Shown in pieces: positions 31,675 through 41,765 of a DNA stretch of 64,000 nucleotides. The DNA comes from Maratus speciosus (Eukaryota > Arthropoda > Arachnida > Araneae > Salticidae): NCBI GenBank assembly GCA_963932465.1, contig OZ010788.1, positions 669,870,484-669,934,483 on the forward strand. The letters run 5' to 3'. Below the pieces are notes generated by a model. It had not been told where the DNA came from, did no database searches, and saw only the letters and a list, made by a program, of their open reading frames with translations. Positions within the stretch are counted from its first letter, which is position 1, and each line of letters begins with the position of its first letter. The translations under genes and the position numbers were made by a program.

Positions 31675-33311
31675 TCAGTATTTGGTGTAGCCACTACTCG
31701 CTGCAATCAGTGCTACTATAAGACGTGGCATGGAGTCAAACTAATTTTGGCTGGCTGCCTGGGAAAGAAAGAGCATTCCATATCCTTTGTATGCGTACTC
31801 AAAGTACATCTGTAGAAGCTATAGGAAGAGGATAACGAGCAAGACTCCGATCAACGCAATCCCCACATGTTCAATGGGCGACATATCCGGCGAACACGCA
31901 GGCCACGGAAGATACTGTATGTGTTCTGCTGACAAGAAGTCTTAAACGTTCCTTGCAACAGGTGGGCGGGCAATATCCTGTTGAAAGATAATTCCAGGAA
32001 TGCCTTGAAGGAAAGAAAAGACTTCGAGTTCCAGATTTTCATCGATGTACATGTTGTTGTTCAGATTACCCACAATTCGTAGCAACTGCAATCATCCATG
32101 ATGCGCAATCGCGTCCCAGACCATAACTCTCGGTCTTCAACCACTATGACGTTCGATAATGCACTCCGGAAGGTAGCGTTCAACGGCATAGCATTTAACA
32201 CGAATGCGTCCATGATGGTACCACAAATTAAGCCATTTGAGGGCGGTGTCTTTAAAAAAGGGCACCTAATTTTAATTCCAAATCTGACAAACGGCACCAA
32301 GAATATTTTATTAAAATTTTCCTTTTATAATGTACGTGAAATAAGTAAATTCCTAATATTTAATAAAATCGTTTATACATTCTGGTGTCAGTCTATTATT
32401 TCATCAGTTTATAAACAGAATTACTCGCTGCCATCGAAATACTCAAGGCCAGAGAGCACAAGTTTTGACATCATCACTAATCGACCGACTTTTCACTAGT
32501 GTTGGAATTCATACCGGAAAATTTTAAATAGCAATTTTCTTTTATTTTATTTGTGTAATATCTATCATCTTATAAAACAATAATAATTATTTAAACTTAC
32601 TTGTGAGAATTCGGAATCCCTAAATAAAAATTCAGCCAGATGCGGAATGCCACAGCGTCGCTGCATCTGGCTGGTATTTTATTGGGGTATTCCAAATTCT
32701 CACCAGTAAGTTTAAATAGTTATATTCGTTTTATAAGATGATAGATATTACACAAATGGAATAAAAGAAAATTGCTAATCAGAATTTTCCGGTGTGAATT
32801 CCAACACTAGTGAGAAATCGGTCTATTAGTAATGACGTCACAATTCGTGTCCTCTGGCCTTGAGTATTTCGATAGCAGCGAATTACTCCGCTCCGGAAAG
32901 AGTTAAAGCGTCATTCGTCAGATAAAGCTACTTGTTGCCAATCTGCATGCCAGTCTCTATGTTTAGGAGTTTCATTGCAGCCTCAGGCGTAGATGATTTT
33001 GCGGGAGGCCTATAGCATTTGTTCAGTGTGCTGCCAACTATCTAGATGAATCTGTACGGCCCGACAGCATCATTCGGACATGTGTCTGTCATCGCACGTT
33101 GCCGCCGCCGTTCGAGGTCCACTCTAAGATTTCCGAATTGTCCGATCCTCGTCGGTCCACTACTTCCAAACTCGCATCACTCTGCTGTTGTTACACTGCA
33201 CACGAGCTGCTATTCCACGATAGGAAAATCTTTCTTTACGATGGATGATGATTCTCCCCATTCAAACTCCGTCAGTTGTTGAAATGCTGAAATGCCGCGT
33301 CGAAGAGGCAT
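31675..33311 (-). pseudogene. Tc1-like transposase pseudogene
   Basis: Read on the minus strand the gene starts near 33311 with MPLRRGISAFQQLTEFEWGR, then RGIAARVQCNNSRVMRVWK (helix-turn-helix). Later come a degenerate catalytic SDE block, and then IPGIIFQQD and ARPP(V)AR-type residues. After these come LPWPACSPDMSPIEHV (last acidic residue) and a C-terminus resembling SMPR..IAA...GG.TKY. Stops and frameshifts are frequent, and the 32427-32879 element interrupts the middle. It is a different Tc1 lineage from the intact copy at 19 kb, being the type whose relatives read GVMVWGAISY. Not functional. Confidence 0.85.
32427..32879. mobile_element. Mutator-like MITE inserted in the Tc1 pseudogene
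   Basis: 453 bp, ends GCTGCCATCGAAATACTCAA and complemented GCTGCTATCGAAATACTCAA. It is flanked by the perfect 9-bp duplication GAATTACTC at 32418-32426 and 32880-32888. Nearly the whole element is inverted repeat, with arms of about 210 bp. Same family as 29391-30282. Confidence 0.92.
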
Positions 33312-33560
33312 AGTTACGTCTCATATAACGTTTACCATTATCTCGTCATTGCCATTATCTCTTAATTCTCAATGTCCCGCTACAGCCCTCCATTTACACT
33401 GTTTCAGCAGCAGTCCAGAGGGGCGCTATTCAGCTCACGTATGCGTGATGACTCTGAAATTAGAATAATTTGCATAACACACTATACTTTGGATTCGCTA
33501 ATATTTTCAGCTCAATCGCGGCATTCCTTCATGGTGTTGAAATTTTCACAAACATGAGTG

Positions 33561-33778
33561 TATAATATTGCTTTATATAAATAATACTTTTCAAATATAT
33601 AATATCTCTTTATATAAATCCTGATTTTTATATAAATAAAAAAACATACTGTGAACCAGAAAATTTATTTATTAAATGTTAGTACCATACTCAATACTGT
33701 GTCACGTAACTGCTACGATTTTTAGGCACCAGTAATTCTGAAGAGAAATCCGTTTTATGCAACCGGAAAAATCCACCA
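33561..33778. other. Flank of the Tc1 pseudogene; no gene recognised
   Basis: Carries the right part of the roughly 40-bp AT-rich repeat, then unremarkable sequence. Confidence 0.4.
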
Positions 33779-34080
33779 TAAACCCTCTCGCTGCGCAACC
33801 CGAGATTTCCTCGGGCAACGTAAAAATAGCAAAATTTGCGCAACCCGTGATTTTTGCCGTCTAATTAAACCTCCTTGATTATTCCCACCAGTTATTTCTT
33901 TATTGTAAATTTTGCCTTATTTAATCGGAGCATTTTCCCGACTAAATTAGACAAAAAGTTTTGTTTTGAAAAACCGGTGACAAAAGAATAAAAATTCTTA
34001 AAAGACGCTCGTCGCGAAGGGGTTAAATACGCAATTTTTGAAGCTATTTTGATAAAACAATTCAGCAGCGAGAGGGTTAA
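33779..34080. mobile_element. TTAA-type element containing a second TTAACC-ended block
   Basis: Left end TAAACCCTCTCGCTGCGCAA, right end complemented TTAACCCTCTCGCTGCTGAA. A subterminal palindrome, CCCGAGATTTCCTCGGG, lies at 33799-33815. From about 33855 to 34023 a second block appears, whose complement begins TTAACCCCTTCGCGACGAG and matches 11197-11360, suggesting one element nested in another. Confidence 0.7.
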
Positions 34081-34889
34081 ACCATCAAAGATTTCTCTAA
34101 AGAATTTCTGGTTGTAAAAAATTGTAGAAGGTGGCAGCTATGCAAGTCACCTAATTTTTTTATAGGACCATAGGTTTAAAGATTTACGGACATTAAATAT
34201 CAGTTCTTTTTAATAGCAATATCTGTCCTTTTTAATCACAGATTTTTGTGATTAAATAGACGCCATTATTATAAAAAATATAATTTATAGAATTGTTAGT
34301 CAGATAATTTTTCAAGGATGGTTTTAGTATAATACATATAATTCTACAGTTCTTGGTTAGAAAATAAAGGAGGAAAGTTCTATAATTAGATAGGCACTAT
34401 TATTATAGTTTACTAGGGGGTTCCCCCCCCCTGTTCACCAACCCCCCGCGTAATCTCTTCGCCATTCCTTTCGGTATCACGAAACAATCCCTTTTTCTAG
34501 CCAACCCCAGACGTAATTGTTTCACGTTTCCATTCTGCATCACTTCGCGGTCCCTTATTTTATATACATTCAATTTTTAGATTCCACTTGGTAAAAACGC
34601 GCTCCTCCCCAACTCCTGACAATTTTATTTCCTCAAATTTAAAAAATATGATAAATTTAAAAAGTAACAAATATATTAAAGTTATTTAAAATCACCCCCC
34701 CCCCCTTATCTTTGTAATGAAGTCGCTAATTTTTAGTTACAGTAAATAATCTTATCCTATAAATCTCATCACCTCTGAAATTTTCGTTTCGCCGCCTATG
34801 CTCCGCCAACATATGTGTAAAATTATATATATATAGTGTTACGAATATTGTAAATAGTTAGTGTTTGTGCTTAAAAATAATGTAAAAAA
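34081..34889. other. No gene recognised; possible Helitron-like terminus
   Basis: At 34413-34430 the minus strand reads GGGGGGGAACCCCCTAG then T, like 6007-6026. A C9-C10 run is at about 34696-34705. A small hairpin (TTTTTAATCACAGATTTTTGTGATTAAATA) lies near 34231-34260, described here by its outer words only. Confidence 0.35.
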
Positions 34890-35253
34890 TTCAATTAAGT
34901 GCTATTAATAAGCTAATATTAGTTTTTATTGCATTGAAATATCTCAATTTGTGGATTTTCTGCAAGCAAGTAAACCCTATTGGATTACAATGGGAGTCTA
35001 TGGAAATTTGGCGAAATACTGGAAATAGCGCCAAGTTGGCTTCACTTTTGGCGACTAGTTGTGGTCGCCAAATTTGGCGATGTATCAACAAGTTGACAAC
35101 AGATTTGGCGACAGAGCCGCCTCCCCGTTGGTAAGAAAGCTCCGACCAATCAGATCCGTTTCGCGGTATCTACGCAGATTTTCATTGGTTCATTTCCAAA
35201 TCGTTACTTTTTTTATATATAGAAGGATTACCACTTTAAAAAAAAAATTCAGA
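34890..35253. other. No gene recognised; palindrome at 35065-35080
   Basis: TCGCCAAATTTGGCGA is a perfect 16-bp palindrome inside a patch with repeated TTTGGCGA and AGTTGGC words. CCAAT-like words occur at about 35144-35192, followed by TATATATAG at about 35214. A promoter is possible but unsupported by any downstream ORF. Confidence 0.35.
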
Positions 35254-35630
35254 AATTAAACATCAAACGCGGCAAATGAGATGCTTTCATACTATAACTA
35301 GTTTTATAAATAGTCAGATATTGGTGCAATAGCTTTTGTACTCATGCAAAAATGCATGAATGCAAAATTTATTAAGATTCTATAGATTAAATTCAGTCTA
35401 ACAGAAATAATAGGACTCCATCTTAAATAGGACGTCATCACCATGACAACCTAGAATCCTGACCTATCGTGAGATACATTTGAATTATGATGTAGGATAG
35501 GATTTAACAGAATGAAGAAAACACTTATTCATATCTTTTTAAGTTTTGATTCGATTTTCATAAAACTTGAAAGGACTCGACAAAATTCTGGAACGATTCT
35601 ATAGATTAAATTTCAAACCATTGAGTTGGA
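35254..35630 (+). repeat. Direct duplication, copy 1 (copy 2 at 35937-36246 plus 36802-36830)
   Basis: Both copies contain CTAGTTTTATAAA.ATTCAG, TTGGTGCAATAGC, CAACCTAGAAT, AGGATTTAA.AGAATGAAGA and TTTTTAAGTTTTGATTCG. Copy 2 is interrupted by the mariner-type palindrome, and its end resumes after it (TATTAAATTTCAAACGATT). The interrupted and uninterrupted copies define that insertion site. Confidence 0.8.
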
Positions 35631-35639
35631 TCAGTTCGA

Positions 35640-35860
35640 TTATATCAATAATAAATTTAATTAAAAGATGAGTTTGACGAAAGAATATGTGATTTTAATT
35701 ATGGAGTAGAATTGAAGGGAGGAACAATTAAACATATCAAATATTAATTCACTTTTTAGTTAATCAGGAAAGTTATCTATAACCATTTCAATGTCTTTAT
35801 ACTACTCGAAATACAAATTTTCAAGAGTGTGTTTATTTCAACTGCTCTCATATTTGTATA
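35640..35860 (-). repeat. Dispersed repeat family A, inverted 5' part
   Basis: The complement matches 4380-4590 and the start of copies 3 and 4 (TTTCCTGATTAACTAAAAAG, AATTAATATTTGATATGTTT, TCGTCAAACTCATCTTTTAA). It lacks the TATA-containing part. Confidence 0.6.
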
Positions 35861-35936
35861 AAACATAACAATGAATTTTTATCCAAGATGGAACTACACA
35901 AAAATTCTTTAATTAGTATAGTATAACAAGTCGGAA

Positions 35937-36246
35937 ACTATACATCAAACGTAGCAAATGAGGTTTGTCCGTACTGTAACTAGTTTTATAAACATTCAGA
36001 TCTTGGTGCAATAGCTGTTGCACTCATTCTATATATTAAATTCAATCATACGGAACGACATATTTTAAAAATGTCGTAAACACCATCTCAACCTAGAATC
36101 ATTAGCTATCATGGGATATCACTGAATTAATTACGTATGACAGGATTTAATAGAATGAAGAAAACTTTTATTAATATCTTTTTAAGTTTTGATTCGGTTT
36201 TCATAAAATTTGAAATGACTCGACAACATTCTGCAGCAACTTTATA
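35937..36246 (+). repeat. Direct duplication, copy 2, left part
   Basis: See copy 1 at 35254-35630. The homology stops at the TA where the mariner-type palindrome inserted. Confidence 0.8.
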
Positions 36247-36366
36247 CAGGGCTATTACAAATGATGGACCCAATTTAAAAAAAAAAAATCTATTTTCGAA
36301 ACTACTGCACATATTACAATAAGTGATACATGAATTTAAACAGAAATAGACTAAGTTTTTTTTCAA

Positions 36367-36591
36367 TTACAAATGTTCGATGTGTGACCCTTTTGTTATA
36401 CGGCATACATCCAATCTGTAATCCAGTTTGTCCCAAACATTTTGGAGCATCACTCTGCCAATGGTTCTGAAAGCTTCACAAATGCGTTCTTTAAGTTCTG
36501 AACACTTTGTTTTCGGCATTTGTGGTACATAAACAATGTCTGTGACACTGTGAGAACTTAAAGAACGCATTTGTGCAGCATTCAGAACCAT
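36367..36591 (-). pseudogene. Mariner-like transposase C-terminal fragment, left arm
   Basis: The last roughly 45 codons read SELKERICEAFRTI..VMLQNVWDKLDYRLDVC..SHIEHL then stop. Relatives in arthropod mariner-like elements end W..L.YRLDVCRAT.G.HIEHL. Only the C-terminus is present; the catalytic core is absent. The N-terminal codons run across the palindrome centre and are not genuine. Confidence 0.75.
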
Positions 36592-36685
36592 TGACAGAGT
36601 GATGCTACAAAATGCTTGGGACGAACTGGATTACAGATTGGACGTATGCCATGTAACAAGAGGGTCACACATCGAACATTTGTAA
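36546..36685 (+). pseudogene. Mariner-like transposase C-terminal fragment, right arm
   Basis: The same residues occur in opposite orientation: LKERICAAFRTIDRVMLQNA, WDELDYRLDVC and SHIEHL followed by TAA. It differs from the left arm at several positions, so the arms have diverged since the inverted duplication. Confidence 0.75.
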
Positions 36686-36890
36686 CTGAAAAAAACTTGG
36701 TATATTTCTCTTTAAATTCATGTATCACTTATTGCAATATGTGCAGTAGTTTCGAAAATATGATTTTTTTTAATAGAGTCCATCATTTGTAATAGCCCTT
36801 GTATATTAAATTTCAAACGATTCGAATGGGTAGTTTTTGCACTGTTCTATACCGACAAAAGGACCAGACGATGACTATAGGAGCTACGTA

Positions 36891-37630
36891 CAGTAAAACC
36901 TCCTTAAAGCGACCACTTTCCGTTCCAATAAAAATAGGTCGCTCCGAGAGGTGGTGTCTAAATGGAGGTCATGTTTAAATCTAGATTTTAATTGTTGAAA
37001 AAGGCAACAATTAACGTAAATAAAATTTATTTTTCCCATTAGGAAAAAATATAAAAATGAAAGTATCGAAACAAAAGTTAATTATATAAGTTAATTACTG
37101 CAGAGTTTAAAAATGAATACAATTTACGTTTGCTTTGATTTTACGGTTTTATAGTTATAACTTTTATTTTCAAGTCCTTTCGAATTTCAGTAAATAAATG
37201 CAATTTTTTTTGGATGGAAACAAATAATGACGATTTCATTAATTTCTTTGAGGTATTCCTGACAGAATAGGGCAGGGGAGCTTATTAACTGCCATTCTTA
37301 ATTTGTCATGAGAGTTAAATTCATTGCCTAAAAAGGCACAAAGGGGTTTAAACACTTAAAAGTTACCGGAATTATAAGACAAATCTAAACTTAGTTTAGA
37401 AGTTTGATGAATAATGCGCGCTCCGGAATCATTTTTCTAATAAAACCTTCTTCAAGCGACCCGGAAAAAACGGAATTTGTTTCATTTTCTTCAAAGAAAA
37501 TGGTCGCTCATAGAGGGAATTCATCTGGGATGGTCTCTGAATGGAGCTAAAATGAGTATTGAGCCTATGGGAATAAATTTCGTTCCTTGAAAAAATGGTC
37601 GTTCGGGGAGGTGGTCGCACAGAGAGGCAC
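36891..37630. mobile_element. Pogo/Tigger-like non-autonomous element
   Basis: Left end TA|CAGTAAAACCTCCTTAAAGC, right end complemented TA|CAGTGCCTCTCTGTGCGACC. Subterminal GCGACCAC / GGTCGCT words recur several times. TA duplication and CAGT termini fit the pogo group. No ORF of transposase type in the 740 bp. Its right end is included in the neighbouring inverted repeat. Confidence 0.7.
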
Positions 37631-37926
37631 TGTATTTATATAATTACGAACGCACCTAAAAGGTTCTACTGGATGGATTATTATGAGACTTGTATTGTTA
37701 GTAAGACATAGATTTGCAGGGATGTTTTAAATGAATCGCATATCCTTCTTTATCAAATCCTGCCGTAAATGATCAGATAAATGAGTTGTTCCTTAACAAC
37801 CCAAATTTTAATACTTGGACATTTTTCCAGAGAGAAACATTCGCCTTGAATACAATATTTCAAATGAAAATCAAATTTCACAGTAATTGCTTAAGAGGCG
37901 CAAAGGGCCAACATAGTGAATAAAGA

Positions 37927-37997
37927 TTCCATGCCGGGACTCGAACCCGGGCCATCAGTATAGCGCACTGACGTCCTACTGACTAAACCACACGGAA
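37927..37997 (-). tRNA. tRNA-like sequence, family 1, left arm (probably SINE-type or pseudogene)
   Basis: Folds by eye like the copy at 38242-38311. Box B on the minus strand is GGTTCGAGTCC; box A is slightly altered (TTTAGTAGGACG region). The anticodon loop resembles GCGCTAT, with C where nearly all tRNAs have U33. A functional tRNA is unlikely. Confidence 0.55.
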
Positions 37998-38241
37998 CGA
38001 TACTCAGCCTGAAACTTCTCACTATTACAGGTTGGCAAGGCTACAAACGCAGCACAAGATGGAATATTTTTCCGTGTGCCACCGACATGGGGCAAACACG
38101 GAACTTAATTAAATCCAGCATCGATTGAAACTATATTAATAGTTTGCCCCATGTTGGTGGCTCACGGAAAAATATTCCATTTTGTGCTGCGTTTGATACC
38201 TTGCCAACCTGTAATAGTGAGAAGTTCCAGGCTGGGTATCA

Positions 38242-38311
38242 TTCCATGTGGTTTAGTCGGTAGAACGTCAGTGCGCTATACTGATGGCCGGGTTCGAGTC
38301 CCGGTATGGAA
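38242..38311 (+). tRNA. tRNA-like sequence, family 1, right arm
   Basis: A full cloverleaf is drawable: acceptor TTCCATG/TATGGAA, D stem GTTT/GAAC, anticodon stem TCAGT/ACTGA with loop GCGCTAT, and T stem CCGGG/CCCGG with loop TTCGAGT. Box A TGGTTTAGTCGG and box B GGTTCGAGTCC are intact. The variable loop is only 3 nt and position 33 is C, so GCT as a Ser anticodon is formal only. Probably the head of a SINE-like repeat; still a plausible Pol III promoter. Confidence 0.6.
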
Positions 38312-38846
38312 TCTTTTTTATTAGGTTGGCCTTTGCGCCTTTTAAGCAATTAATTTTAAATTTGATTTTCATTTGAAATATAGTATTCAAGGCGAATGTT
38401 TCTCTCTGGAAAAATGTCCAAGTATGAAAATTTGGGTTGTTAAGGAACAACTCATTTATCTGATCATTTACGGCAAGATTTGATAAAGAAGGATATGCGA
38501 TTCATTAAAAACATCCCTGCAAATCTATGTCTTACTAACAATGGAAGTCTCATAAAAATCCATCCAGTAGAACCTTTTAGGTGCGTTCGTAATTATATAA
38601 ATACGGTGAAACTTCTCTGTGCGACCACCTCCCTGAACGACCATTTTTTCAAGGAACGAAATTTATTCGAATGCAAGGCGAATGTTTCTCTCTGGAAGAC
38701 TTTCCAAGTATTAATATAGTTTCAATCGATACTGGATTTAATTAAGTTTCGTGTTTACGCCATGTCGGTGGCTCACGATAAATATTCCATCTTGTGCTGC
38801 GTGCCTTGCCAGCCTGTAATAGTGAGAAGTTCCAGGCTGGGTATTG

Positions 38847-38917
38847 TTCCATGTGGTTTAGTCGATAGAACGTCAGTGCGCTGTACTGATCGACCGGGTT
38901 CAAGTCCCGGCATAGAA
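38847..38917 (+). tRNA. tRNA-like sequence, family 1, third copy
   Basis: Same structure with GTCGATAGAAC in the D arm, an extra base near the variable loop, box B GGTTCAAGTCC and a weakened acceptor stem (CATAGAA). More decayed than the previous copy. Confidence 0.55.
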
Positions 38918-38989
38918 TCTTTTCCACTAAGTTGGCCTTTGCGCCTTTTAAGCAATTACTTTGAAATTTGATTTTCATTTGAAACCCAA

Positions 38990-39827
38990 ATTTTGTCTGA
39001 CACATTAGAAAACATAAGAGCAATGGCATTTGTATCATTTACAGCAGTGCGGAAAGACATTCCGGCTAAAGTTCCACATTGCTTGAAAGCTCAAGGTCGA
39101 ATTCAGAGATATATTTCGTTCTATTCTATGTTTGAAGAAACTGACCAATGTTGCCGGCGACGCCTGGAAGTTAAGTCTTAAAAATCATTTTTTAAGTCTT
39201 ATCAGAACGTGTTTTTTTTCTTTTGAAAACAAATATTTTAATAAAATAAAATCTTCAATCGCTATTTGTATTGATTGATAAAATATTTTTTATCAGTACT
39301 TGAAGAAAAGAAATATTTTCCAACTTATCTTTTAAAGTAAAAATACATTATACACTCAATAAACATGTACCCCTAGAGAAATCACTTTTTAAAAGATCAT
39401 ATTAAAAATTATGCGAAAAATAAATTTGCTTTTTGCTTTTAAAACTTTACTTTGGAAAAAACATTTTTTTTCTTGCTGTTTAAAGAAGAAAACGATACGC
39501 AGAACATAAAAATGTAAAAGATATTTAAACGTAAGTTTAACTTGTTCAATAGTTATTTAAAAACTTCATATATTTATTTAAAACAGATATTGCATTATAT
39601 GTTCTTATTGTAAACGAAGTAGTAACCTTTTTCTTTAACGTTATTATGTAATGCTTTTATACGGATGCAATATTTTTGATGAAACTAACAAAAAAAAAAA
39701 AAATTAAATTAAGTTTAACTTATTTAATCTATACTTAAAACGTTCTTTACATTTATTTTAAATAGGTATCATTTTATACAGTTTTATTTTTAGAAAAGCT
39801 ATTTCATTTTTATTTATCAGTAGCTGA
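38990..39827. other. No gene recognised; one 62-codon ORF of unknown origin
   Basis: 38993-39181 on the plus strand reads MSDTLENIRAMAFVSFTAV.. with a codon-like composition (charged and Cys-rich end CCRRRLEV) right after the tRNA-like repeat. I recognise no family; it may be the end of a decayed transposase. The rest is AT-rich DNA without structure. Confidence 0.3.
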
Positions 39828-41765
39828 CCCGCCCGGCGTTGCGCAGGACCTTGATAATAACGTTACTCAATTTACTCAGTACTCAGTAAAAACGTTACTC
39901 AGTTTAACATTATGTATTAGCTTGCTTCCAACAGTTTATTCGCTTCTATGTCTTTTACTTACCGAATAGTTCCTTTTTTTCTGTTTGTTCACCTAGGATT
40001 TAGGTTCACCGTAGTCGGGGTCCTTTTCTAGCACTGCTTCCATAATCGGGCCCCTTTTTGAACCACGGATGATTGCAGAGTATTTCCAATTCCTCCACGC
40101 ACAGAGGGACGTTTTGACGATCTAGGTGGACAAAATTATATCGTTGAAGTTTAATTAGTTTTTGCTCTTTCTTTTTTTATGCATCACTGATAAAATACTC
40201 AAATAGTGATAAATATTTGGTTATTTAACAACAATGTCTTAAAAAAATCCAGGTGCCCAATAAAGTCCATTCCCACCCTCTTAACTGCCGAACGACCGCA
40301 TTTGTATTCATAAACGTGGTGTCTAGGAATAGTAAAGAGGCTATGCGCTACTAAATAAGATACTTACAGCGCCACCTGGTACAAATTGATGGCATTAGCG
40401 TTCCTATCGCGAAAACGGTTCGAAATATGGGATAAAAGTGAATGACGACACCTTGTGAACATGAATGCTAAATGAATCTCATTTTCAAGACAGGAATACT
40501 AAGGCGCATCCCACACTAAGGCCACACATAAGACATGTCGCTTGAATTCGCTGGAAAAACTGGTTTAAAAAAACTTCGTTCTTTGTTTCGACCGGTTTTT
40601 GCGCTACATGTCGCTTGTTGTCTCAAATTGGGATGCGCCTAACTCAGCTGTTTTGCACCAGGTGGCGCTGGAAGTGGTCTCACCTGGTAGAGCATAGCCA
40701 CTTTACCATACCTAAACACAACTTTTATGACTACAGATGCAACCGTTCGGCAATTAAGAGCGTGGGAAGGACTTAAATGGGCTCTCTGTAGAACCCATTA
40801 CAAATAATGAGTTAAACATACTTATTTTACTATTAAGTAAAAAAAAAAATTAATGCACACATGTAAGTTAACATTCCTTTCTTTTTTGTATTTTTGTCTA
40901 CTCAGAATTGCTCAAGAAATTTGTGTAGTCATCCTGCAAAATATTTTTTTTAATAAAATCATATTTAAAAAAAACTTTAATGTTTTGTGGTACCCTGTAA
41001 AACACATAAATGCTATCAATATTATTTTCGGTTAAAAAAATGCTATTTTGTGAATAAATAACCTATATAAATTTTATTCAATTTGAAATAAAATTTCTGC
41101 ATATAGACGGTAATGTATCCGAAATTTTTCTGTGTCCCTGTAAAAGAAATACAACTACTACGCACTTTGTTTTCTATTTAAAAAAAATGTTATTGTGTAT
41201 CTCAATAACCTATAGTAATTTTGTTGAAATTTAATTAAAATTTCTGCTTTTTAGCAACAATCTTTCCGCGGACTTTGGATTGTGCCCTGTAACAAATGCA
41301 TAATTTCTACGTTCGTCAAATTATAATTTAATGTAATTGTCATCGGAAAAACACATGGCAAAGTTTCAGCTCAATCAGATAATTGGAAGTGGTTTAAAAT
41401 TGTCTTGCAAGATTTGAACTAATCTTTTATGTGGCCCTGTAAAAAAAAAAAAAAAAAAAGCTTAACTGCTACGTTCCATAAATTATAATAATATTGCATT
41501 GTCATCAGAACTACATATCATTTCAGCTCAATCAGATTATTGAAATTGGTTTAAAATTAACTTGTAAATTTTATTTTAAATTTTTGTGAAGCCCTGTAGA
41601 AACGGTATTCTAAACAAACTTCTACGTTCTTTAAATTATAATAATATTGTATGTATTGTCGTTCAAATTACACATATTTTCATTGTTTCGTTTCAATCGG
41701 ATAATTAATTGATTTTAATTTGACTAACAAGATTTGAACTAAGCATACATACATACAGGATAATA
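39828..41765 (+). repeat. Composite retroelement-like repeat with tandem roughly 150-bp units
   Basis: Starts with GTAGCTGACCCGCCCGGCGT, a phrase typical of the 3' regions of some arthropod RTE/Proto2-like non-LTR elements. It ends in a short CATA microsatellite (CATACATACATACAGG, about 41748-41763), as such elements do. Between these, CCCTGTAA/G words recur at about 41146, 41287, 41437 and 41592 with TTTCAGCTCAATCAGAT-type blocks, so units of about 150 bp are repeated. No ORF. The assignment is from memory and moderate at best. Confidence 0.45.
40256..40795. repeat. Foldback with arms of about 130 bp inside the composite repeat
   Basis: Left arm words ATTCCCACCCTCTTAACTGC, CATAAACGTGGTGTCTAGG and CAGCGCCACCTGGT recur inverted on the right as GCAATTAAGAGCGTGGGAAG, CCTAAACACAACTTTTATGA and ACCAGGTGGCGCTGG. 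An inner pair GGCGCATCCCA / TGGGATGCGCC lies near 40504 and 40630. Confidence 0.7.

Larger units (their letters stand above)
31539..33560 (-). mobile_element. Decayed Tc1-like transposon split by a later insertion
   Basis: Ends CACTCATGTTTGTGAAAA at 31539 and, complemented, CACTCATGTTTGTGAAAA at 33560, each flanked by TA. Without the 453-bp Mutator-like insert and its 9-bp duplication the element is about 1.56 kb, normal for Tc1. The transposase reads on the minus strand. Confidence 0.88.
36247..36801. mobile_element. Palindromic mariner-type element made of two transposase 3' ends
   Basis: Left end TA|CAGGGCTATTACAAATGATG, right end complemented TA|CAAGGGCTATTACAAATGAT. The arms of about 250 bp are inverted copies of the same sequence, and both carry the last part of a mariner-like transposase reading outward toward the ends. 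555 bp, TA-flanked. This is a MITE arising by inverted duplication of one end rather than by internal deletion. Confidence 0.88.
37569..38670. repeat. Inverted repeat with arms of about 500 bp, each carrying a tRNA-like gene
   Basis: The left arm (about 37569-38098) and right arm (about 38148-38670) match inversely: GGTTCTACTGGATGGATT, GATTTGCAGGGATGTTTT, GAGTTGTTCCTTAACAACCC, AGAGAAACATTCGCCTTG, CAAAGGGCCAA and the tRNA-like block. It begins within the pogo-like element's right end, so that element was duplicated with it. A third, partial copy follows at about 38.70-38.99 kb. The 60-98 codon frames here are repeat sequence. Confidence 0.85.

Noticed and set aside
38742..39038. 98-codon minus-strand ORF at 38.74-39.04 kb
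   Set aside because: It runs through the third tRNA-like copy and the inverted repeat flank, so it is repeat-derived.
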